Shown here: positions 5,477 to 10,215 of the stretch, one piece after another
How positions within the stretch are numbered: position 1 is the stretch's first letter
Layout of the letters: each line of letters begins with the position of its first letter
Origin: an uncultured Myxococcales bacterium
GTDB lineage: Bacteria; Myxococcota_A; Bradymonadia; Bradymonadales; Bradymonadaceae
NCBI GenBank assembly: GCA_913058025.1
Contig: CAJXPN010000070.1
Span: 1-10,215 of the forward strand
DNA length: 10,215 nt
Direction of reading: 5' to 3'
Program-made: the position numbers and the translations under genes
The notes under the pieces: model-generated
Databases searched by the model: none
What the model was told of the DNA's origin: nothing
What the model saw: only the letters and a program-made list of their open reading frames with translations

Positions 5477-8400
5477 TCATGGAGTGGTGAGGGAGACGAG
5501 GTCACCGACGACCTCCGAGAAGGCGTTGTCCGGGAGGTCGTCCAGCGTGACTGGCTCACCATCCATCGAGATGTCCAACCCCTCGAGCTCGATGTCCTGG
5601 CCCATCTCGAACTCGGGCGAGAAGCCCGAGTGCGAGATCGTGATGTGGTAAGGGCCGACTTGCTTCGTGGAGGCGTTGATCAGGCCAGCGTCCTCGCGGG
5701 CGCCGAGCTGGTAGCCCTGCCGGTTCAGGTGCCCGAGGAAGACCTTCTCGGGGACGCGCTCGAGGCGCATGTATAGGGCCTCGCCGCGCTCGGGCCAGGC
5801 GTCTCGCTTGTAGGCGTGGCGGGTGAGCTGCGGGAAGGACTCGATGATCTCGAAGTCCATGAAGCGCTCGGTCCACGCCGAGAGCTGCGCCGGAGTCATC
5901 TCGATCGGGTGGATGATGCGAACGCGCTGACCCTCGGTCCACGCGACGGAGTCGTCCTTGGCGTCGACGAGCTCGTAGGACTCGTCGAGCTGGAACGGTG
6001 TGACGAGCGCGCCTTCGGCGTCGCACAGCCCCCACACGAGGCCCTGGATGAAGGAGCGCATGAGCGGGTGACGCGCGTAGCGCTCCAGCCACAGCGAGAC
6101 CTCCCACGAGCGCCCCGTGAACATGGCGCTCTCGAAGCGGCGCCGCTGCGCGCGCGTGATGCGCTTGATGTCGGCGCGCGCGCGCTTGATGAACGCCTTG
6201 GCCTGTGTGACGAGCTCGTCGTCGTCGGCCACGCGCTTGGAGGGCATCGACTTCATGACCTTGCCGTCGCGCACGTACCCGATCGCGTTGAGCGGGCCGA
6301 GCCGGAGCGTGAACCGTTGCGAGCCGAAGTCGATCTCGAGCTCGCCGCGGGCGTCGAAGTCGAAGGTCGGCAGCGAGCGCTCGAGCAGCTCCTCGACGCT
6401 CACGCCCTGGCTCTGCGCGATCTGGTGGACGCCCCGTCTCGCGCGCCAACGGAGCGCGTCACGTCTCGTCTTGTGGTGCCAGTCGTCGAGGATCCTCGCG
6501 GCGGCGTCGGTGCCGTAGCGCGCGAGCACGTTCACGCCGTGGGCGCCCCAGCCGTAGGACTGGCTGGATGCGTAGGTCTCGAGCTTGCGGCCTGTCTCCT
6601 CGATGCGCGCGGGGGACGCGATGATGGCCTGGGGGTAGATCCCCCAGTCGGAGTCGCCGCTCCCTCGCAGCGTGATCATCGCCTCGCAGAGCGCGTGGCA
6701 GCTCCCGTCATCGAGGCGAGCGCGCACGGCGACGAGGTCGCCGCTGTGTCGGTCCTCGTCCTCGCGCGCGAGCTCCGAGACGAACCAGCGCCGCGCTTCG
6801 CTCGACATCGGCTCTCCGAGTGCGACCCACGTTGGCGCAGGGAGCGACCTCAGCCCCGAACCGAGCTGGCTCGGGGGACCCACGACGGGCTGCGCGGCGA
6901 GCGCGGCGTCGAGCGCGGCGTCGCCCTCGGAGGAGACGTCGAAGGCGGAGGCGTCGAAGGAGCTCGAGGCGATCGCCGCGATGGCGAGCTCGATGGCGCT
7001 CTTGACCTTCGCGCTCTTCTCCACGGCCAGCCTCGCCTCGAGCGCGTCGCGCGATCCCGCCTCGCCGAGCGCGCCGAGCGCGTGCGCGGCGTACTCGCGC
7101 CCGTCGGCCTTCTTCGCCGAGAGCATCGGCGTGAGGTCCTCGAACGAGAGGGTCTCGGGGTTGGCCTTCACGAAGTCGAGCGCCGCGTCTCGCTCCGTCT
7201 TCTTCTTCGCCGCGAGCTGCGAGAGCGCGAGCGGCGCGTAGATCAACGGGTGGTTCTCGGATAGCCAGCTCGACACGTTCGACGCGTTCATCCGTCGCTT
7301 CACGACCCAATTTGTTTCGTCGGCCTTCAGCGGGTGGGAGAAGCGCCCCGTGAGCACGCGATCGCGCAGCTGCTCGGCGATGCCTGGGAGCTCGCTCGCC
7401 TCTAGGAGCGCGTCGAGGTAGCTCGCGTCTGAGGCGTACGCCGCGACGTGAATCACGGGGGCCATGATGACGTCAGCGGGGGCCGACGCGACGAGCTCGA
7501 ACCAGCGCCTGGTCGTGTCCTGCCAGGTATAGAGGTAGGTGTCGTGCGCCAGCCGCTCGAGGAAGCGCACGTAGATCGGGATCGTCGCGTCGAGCCCGTG
7601 GGCCTCGACGAGCGAGGACCACGCCTCGCCGCTCGTCTCCTCCAACCTCGCGACCCCCGCCTCCATGACGTCGTCGGAGACCTCGGCCCCCGCGCCGTCG
7701 AGCTCATCGGCCATCTCGACGCGCTCCAGGAGCTCGATGACCGACTTCGACTTCTCCTTCTCGAGGCGGTCGGCGGCGAGCGTGTGGCGCTCGGCCGAGG
7801 TCGGCAGCGAGAGGAGGACGCTGGCGGCGGCCTCGCGCGTGTCCTTCTTCTTCGCGTTGAGAGGTGCCTCGATGACGGCCATGACGGCGTCGACGGGGAG
7901 CGCCTTGAGCCCCGCGGTCGCGGCGTCGCGCACCTTCTTGGACGAGTCCGAGATCATGTGCACGAGCGCCTCGGCGGCGCGCGCGTCGTGGAACATCGAC
8001 ACGATCTCCGCGGCCAACACTCGCCGGTCGATGTGGTCGTACATGCCCGCGAGGATAGCCTCGGAGAGCGCGGGGATGGCGACGTCTGCGCCGAGCTCGC
8101 GGAAGCACGAGGACGCGTTCTCGGTGAAGTCGTACTCGTATCCGCTGGGAGGGATGGCGAGCTTGCGCACCGAGAGTTCGGCGCACCTGGGCGTGCGGAT
8201 CGCGCCGGCGATCTCCCACGTGAAGGCGCCCTCGGTGTTGATGGCCTCGTCGAGCATGTCCAGCGGGAGGAACCTCACGACGTCGTAGACCTTGGTCTTG
8301 TACGCGTCGAAGTTCGATCCAGACCAACCGAACTGGAAGTTCGAGACGAACGCCGTGATCGCATCCTGCAGCCGCGGGTCGGGGGTGTGGTCGTGTGCGT

Positions 8401-9268
8401 CGCACATGATGGCGTAGGACAACATGAGGTGGAAGCCGCCGTAGGGCTTCTGGTGGTCCCGCTTCCAGACGTCGTCGGGGGCCGTAGCGATGGCCTCCTC
8501 CATCGGCTCGATGGACGAGGCGGGCCGCGAGGCGGTGGAGAGCGAGAGGGAGAGCGTCTCGCCGTAGTTGGTCCCGCACCGGGTCAGCATCGCGGGGAGC
8601 TGTCGGTCGTCCAGGTGAGGGACCAGCGAGGATATGAGCTCGAAGTTGAGCAGCATGGGGACGTTCGAGTCGAACAACGCCCTGATGAGCGCCGCTCGCC
8701 ACTGCGCCTCGGTCCATGGGTTGAATTCGCGGATGAAGGGGATGTCGTTGTTGTCGTGCGAGACCGCCGCGCGCGCGAGCTCGTGGATGAGATCCTCGGG
8801 GAGGTGCTCCGGGTCGTAGTGCTCGTGGTATGCGAGGATGTAACGGGCGCCGGTCCTGACGGGTTCTGGGATCGCGTCGGTCCGTTTGGCCAGCTCGGCG
8901 AGGAACTCGGGCGCGGACGCGATCTTGTGCTCGAGCAGTTGGTGGAACATGTAGCCCCAGCCCTTGAGCTTGTCGTCCCAAAGCGTAGAATAAGAGTAGG
9001 ACGAGGTGTGTACCTTCCCATCAGGGAAGGCGCGTGAGAAGTCGGCCAGGAGCGAGACGTAGTCGTCGACATCGAACGTCGCGTCCTCGAGCAGTTCTGA
9101 GACCGCGAACGTGTGCCTGGCGTCGAGCAGGCCCGCGCGCCTCGCCTCCCACACGAGCTCCGAGAGATCGACATCTTCGCCCAGGATCGCCACCAACTTG
9201 CTCCTCACGCTGTAGGATTCGAGGTTTCTGGTGATGGTCGAGACGAGCTTGTCGATGTTTTCACTCAC
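5477..9268 (-). CDS. HEAT-repeat and DUF4132 domain protein (YehI/MolR-like)
   Basis: The product is a 1263-aa cytoplasmic protein, close to the size of E. coli YehI and MolR. Residues 1-510 form a helical/HEAT region shared with the 526-aa neighbour. An acidic linker follows near 515-535, then a second HEAT region to about 755 (LAAKKKTERDAA near 684, LSAKKADGREYAAHALGAL near 714), then a low-complexity Ser/Asp/Ala linker near 765-790. From about 905 it matches the DUF4132 pattern: WGAHGVNVLARYG, a helix ending in SVEELLERSLPTF, ELEIDFGSQRF, a VADDDELVTQAKAFIKRAR segment, QRRRFESAMFTGRSW near 1039-1055, HPLMRSFIQGLVWGL near 1066-1080, and HPIEMTP near 1119. No N-terminal WGR domain is visible, unlike E. 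coli YehI as I recall it. It starts at GTG 9268 with AGGAG seven bases upstream. The biochemical activity of DUF4132 is not established. The E. coli MolR link to molybdate is old and weak, so I give no gene symbol. Confidence 0.88.
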   Translation of the reverse strand: MSENIDKLVSTITRNLESYSVRSKLVAILGEDVDLSELVWEARRAGLLDARHTFAVSELLEDATFDVDDYVSLLADFSRAFPDGKVHTSSYSYSTLWDDKLKGWGYMFHQLLEHKIASAPEFLAELAKRTDAIPEPVRTGARYILAYHEHYDPEHLPEDLIHELARAAVSHDNNDIPFIREFNPWTEAQWRAALIRALFDSNVPMLLNFELISSLVPHLDDRQLPAMLTRCGTNYGETLSLSLSTASRPASSIEPMEEAIATAPDDVWKRDHQKPYGGFHLMLSYAIMCDAHDHTPDPRLQDAITAFVSNFQFGWSGSNFDAYKTKVYDVVRFLPLDMLDEAINTEGAFTWEIAGAIRTPRCAELSVRKLAIPPSGYEYDFTENASSCFRELGADVAIPALSEAILAGMYDHIDRRVLAAEIVSMFHDARAAEALVHMISDSSKKVRDAATAGLKALPVDAVMAVIEAPLNAKKKDTREAAASVLLSLPTSAERHTLAADRLEKEKSKSVIELLERVEMADELDGAGAEVSDDVMEAGVARLEETSGEAWSSLVEAHGLDATIPIYVRFLERLAHDTYLYTWQDTTRRWFELVASAPADVIMAPVIHVAAYASDASYLDALLEASELPGIAEQLRDRVLTGRFSHPLKADETNWVVKRRMNASNVSSWLSENHPLIYAPLALSQLAAKKKTERDAALDFVKANPETLSFEDLTPMLSAKKADGREYAAHALGALGEAGSRDALEARLAVEKSAKVKSAIELAIAAIASSSFDASAFDVSSEGDAALDAALAAQPVVGPPSQLGSGLRSLPAPTWVALGEPMSSEARRWFVSELAREDEDRHSGDLVAVRARLDDGSCHALCEAMITLRGSGDSDWGIYPQAIIASPARIEETGRKLETYASSQSYGWGAHGVNVLARYGTDAAARILDDWHHKTRRDALRWRARRGVHQIAQSQGVSVEELLERSLPTFDFDARGELEIDFGSQRFTLRLGPLNAIGYVRDGKVMKSMPSKRVADDDELVTQAKAFIKRARADIKRITRAQRRRFESAMFTGRSWEVSLWLERYARHPLMRSFIQGLVWGLCDAEGALVTPFQLDESYELVDAKDDSVAWTEGQRVRIIHPIEMTPAQLSAWTERFMDFEIIESFPQLTRHAYKRDAWPERGEALYMRLERVPEKVFLGHLNRQGYQLGAREDAGLINASTKQVGPYHITISHSGFSPEFEMGQDIELEGLDISMDGEPVTLDDLPDNAFSEVVGDLVSLTTP

Positions 9269-9404
9269 GAAGTGGCTCCTGAAAAGAGATGAGGTGCGTC
9301 TGACGTTTCATCGTGACGATATTGGTTTAGTATACGCGTGGCTGCGGTGCACCTCGGCTTTTGATCGTGTCGCGTGGGTTCGAGGACGCTTGGAGTGATG
9401 GTAA
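9269..9404. promoter_or_regulatory. Divergent promoter region of DUF4132 and DUF4388 genes
   Basis: This 136-bp gap separates the minus-strand HEAT/DUF4132 gene from the plus-strand DUF4388 gene. It contains the most AT-rich patch nearby (about 9319-9335). On the minus strand TATACT at 9334-9329 resembles a sigma70 -10 box about 60 bases upstream of the GTG, but the expected -35 position reads CCGAGG, a poor match, so the promoter call is tentative. I see no clear operator for the plus-strand gene. Confidence 0.35.
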
Positions 9405-10067
9405 ATGCCCAGTGACGACTTCCTGATAGACTTTGAGGAGGACTCGGCGGCCGTCATCGACGCGGGCGACGAGCCAACGTTCGTGGGGTTGGCCGAGGCG
9501 GTACAGCTCCTCGTCCAGACCGAACAGAACTGGACGATCCATGTGGCGAACGAGGCGGGGATGTCGGGCGTGGTGGGGACGCGGCCGGGCAGAGTGTGTT
9601 ACGCCCGGGCAGGTACGAGCAAGGGTGAGGAGGCGTTCTGTCAGCTCATGGCATGGTCGGGTGGCCGCATCGAGAGGCAGACCACGGCCACGCAACCCGA
9701 CGAGATCGAGACGGACCTCCCGAAGCTGCTCATGGAGGCGTACTGGTACGCCATCGAGCATCGAGGCGAGCGCCAAGAGCTCGCGCGGACCATCGAGATC
9801 GAGGCGTCGCACCTGAGTCGTCAGGGAGTGGTTGAGCTGGCGCCTGCGATCCTCGCCAAGATCGCCGAGCTCGAGGGGGTCGAGGGGTTCCTCGGCGTGA
9901 ACGTGTACAAGGGGGACCAGATCGTGTTCGAGAGCGGCGACGAGGGCTCGTCCGCTGCCGCGATCTACACGGCGATGCTGGAGATGTGGAGGGCGCTCGA
10001 TTCGGACATCGAAGACTCCGTGCTCAGGCTCCCCCACCAGATCCACATCGTCCGCCGCATCTCCTGA
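9405..10067 (+). CDS. DUF4388 (PATAN-like) plus roadblock/LC7-like protein
   Basis: The product is a 220-aa soluble protein. Residues 24-118 fit a DUF4388 domain: FVGLAEAVQLLVQTEQNWTI, a turn, GVVGTRPGRVCYAR, then KGEEAFCQLMAWSGGRIE. That is the usual order of a dimerising helix, strands ending in an A-R after the 'G-x-v-x-y', and a helix before a W-x-x-G turn. Residues 146-220 look like a roadblock/LC7 fold: LAPAILAKIAELEGVEGFLGVNVYKGDQIV, a helix AAIYTAMLEMWRALD, and a final strand HQIHIVRRIS. That domain seems short, because the usual last strand and helix are missing. Such proteins are common in myxobacteria, where roadblock proteins such as MglB act on small GTPases. A role in signalling here is inference. 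GGAG at 9392-9395 lies nine bases before ATG 9405. The gene is divergent from the DUF4132 gene and 22 bp from the next gene. Confidence 0.8.
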   Translation: MPSDDFLIDFEEDSAAVIDAGDEPTFVGLAEAVQLLVQTEQNWTIHVANEAGMSGVVGTRPGRVCYARAGTSKGEEAFCQLMAWSGGRIERQTTATQPDEIETDLPKLLMEAYWYAIEHRGERQELARTIEIEASHLSRQGVVELAPAILAKIAELEGVEGFLGVNVYKGDQIVFESGDEGSSAAAIYTAMLEMWRALDSDIEDSVLRLPHQIHIVRRIS

Positions 10068-10089
10068 GCGGCGTTGAGGAGAGAGAGCT

Positions 10090-10166
10090 ATGAGCATCAA
10101 ACGCGTGGCCTCGCTCAGCGGCCTGGTGTGTGCCGCCGTCATCGACGCGGGCACTGGGGCCGTGGT
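10090..10166 (+). CDS. Start of a possible roadblock/LC7 protein, truncated by contig end
   Basis: GAGGAG at 10076-10081, eight bases upstream, supports ATG 10090. Only 25 complete codons remain before adapter: MSIKRVASLSGLVCAAVIDA followed by GTGAV. The pattern of a short helix, then GLVCAAVIDAGTGAVV, resembles the first strand pair of roadblock/LC7 proteins, where a 'G-a-x-x-a-x-v-D-x-x-x-G' motif opens the sheet. With so few residues this is suggestive only. An alternative is a short signal-peptide start. It follows the DUF4388/roadblock gene by 22 bp and is probably in the same operon. Translation beyond base 10166 gives CLLYTSPSPRD, which is adapter. Confidence 0.5.
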
Positions 10167-10215
10167 CTGTCTCTTATACACATCTCCGAGCCCACGAGAC
10201 AGGCAGAAATCTCGT
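10167..10215 (-). other. Untrimmed Nextera i7 adapter (artefact)
   Basis: This is the reverse complement of the first 46 bases, plus three more primer bases: the mosaic end read as CTGTCTCTTATACACATCT, then CCGAGCCCACGAGAC, the index AGGCAGAA and ATCTCGT. The same i7 adapter and index at both ends shows that read-through adapter was assembled onto each end of the contig. Confidence 0.98.

Noticed and set aside
5816..7264. 482-codon open frame on the plus strand
   Set aside because: It runs antisense to the DUF4132 half, whose conserved motifs fix the minus strand as coding. Its product is a low-complexity Arg/Glu/Leu/Asp mixture.
7448..9037. 529-codon open frame on the plus strand
   Set aside because: It lies antisense to the HEAT half of the same gene, with biased Arg/Gly/Val/Asp composition and no recognisable fold or ribosome site.
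9327..10181. 284-codon minus-strand frame beginning MYKRQ
   Set aside because: Its start codon and first residues are adapter, and the remainder is antisense to the DUF4388/roadblock gene.
1..10215. Transposon or linear element bounded by inverted repeats with a Tn5 mosaic end
   Set aside because: The repeats include Illumina primer and index bases next to the mosaic end, and there is no transposase gene inside.

Overview
The window looks like one chromosomal contig from a high-GC environmental bacterium, by eye about two-thirds G+C with strongly G/C-ending codons. A myxobacterium-like organism (Myxococcota, Polyangia, possibly near Sandaracinaceae) is the best guess. This is inferred from the base composition, the density of lineage-specific secreted and membrane proteins, and a DUF4388 plus roadblock/LC7 protein of the kind common in that phylum. 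No marker gene is present to confirm it. Both ends are artificial. Bases 1-46 and 10167-10215 are untrimmed Illumina Nextera (Tn5 tagmentation) adapter with an i7 index, so biological sequence runs from 47 to 10166. The matching inverted ends are a library artefact, not a transposon.

Layout. (1) 47-517, minus: a truncated gene for a secreted protein, whose frame runs on into the adapter. (2) 629-1702 and 1715-2803, plus: two adjacent diverged paralogous membrane proteins of almost equal length (about 357 and 362 aa). Each has two transmembrane (TM) helices, a roughly 100-residue soluble loop, four more TM helices and a matching C-terminal tail. (3) 2782-3348, minus: an exported Cys-containing protein of unknown function that overlaps the second membrane gene tail to tail. 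(4) 3430-3654, minus: a 74-aa helical protein with a Gly-rich end. (5) 3829-5409 and 5477-9268, minus: the centrepiece, a 1263-aa HEAT-repeat protein ending in a DUF4132 (YehI/MolR-type) domain, followed 67 bp downstream by a 526-aa paralog of its N-terminal part that has no DUF4132 domain. (6) 9405-10067, plus, divergent from the DUF4132 gene: a DUF4388 plus roadblock-like protein, then from 10090 the first 25 codons of another gene that starts like a roadblock/LC7 protein before the contig runs into adapter.

How the genes may work together. The clearest unit is the minus-strand pair of HEAT/DUF4132 protein and HEAT-only paralog, which are probably co-transcribed and both start from AGGAGCCAC-type ribosome sites. 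DUF4132 proteins have no firmly established biochemical activity, so the pair is a reasonable candidate for an undescribed scaffold or regulatory module. The divergent DUF4388/roadblock genes share its 136-bp promoter region and could be linked in regulation, but that is inference. The tandem membrane paralogs form a second, separate unit. No rRNA, tRNA, CRISPR array, integrase or transposase gene was recognised, and no gene-free stretch exceeds 300 bp.
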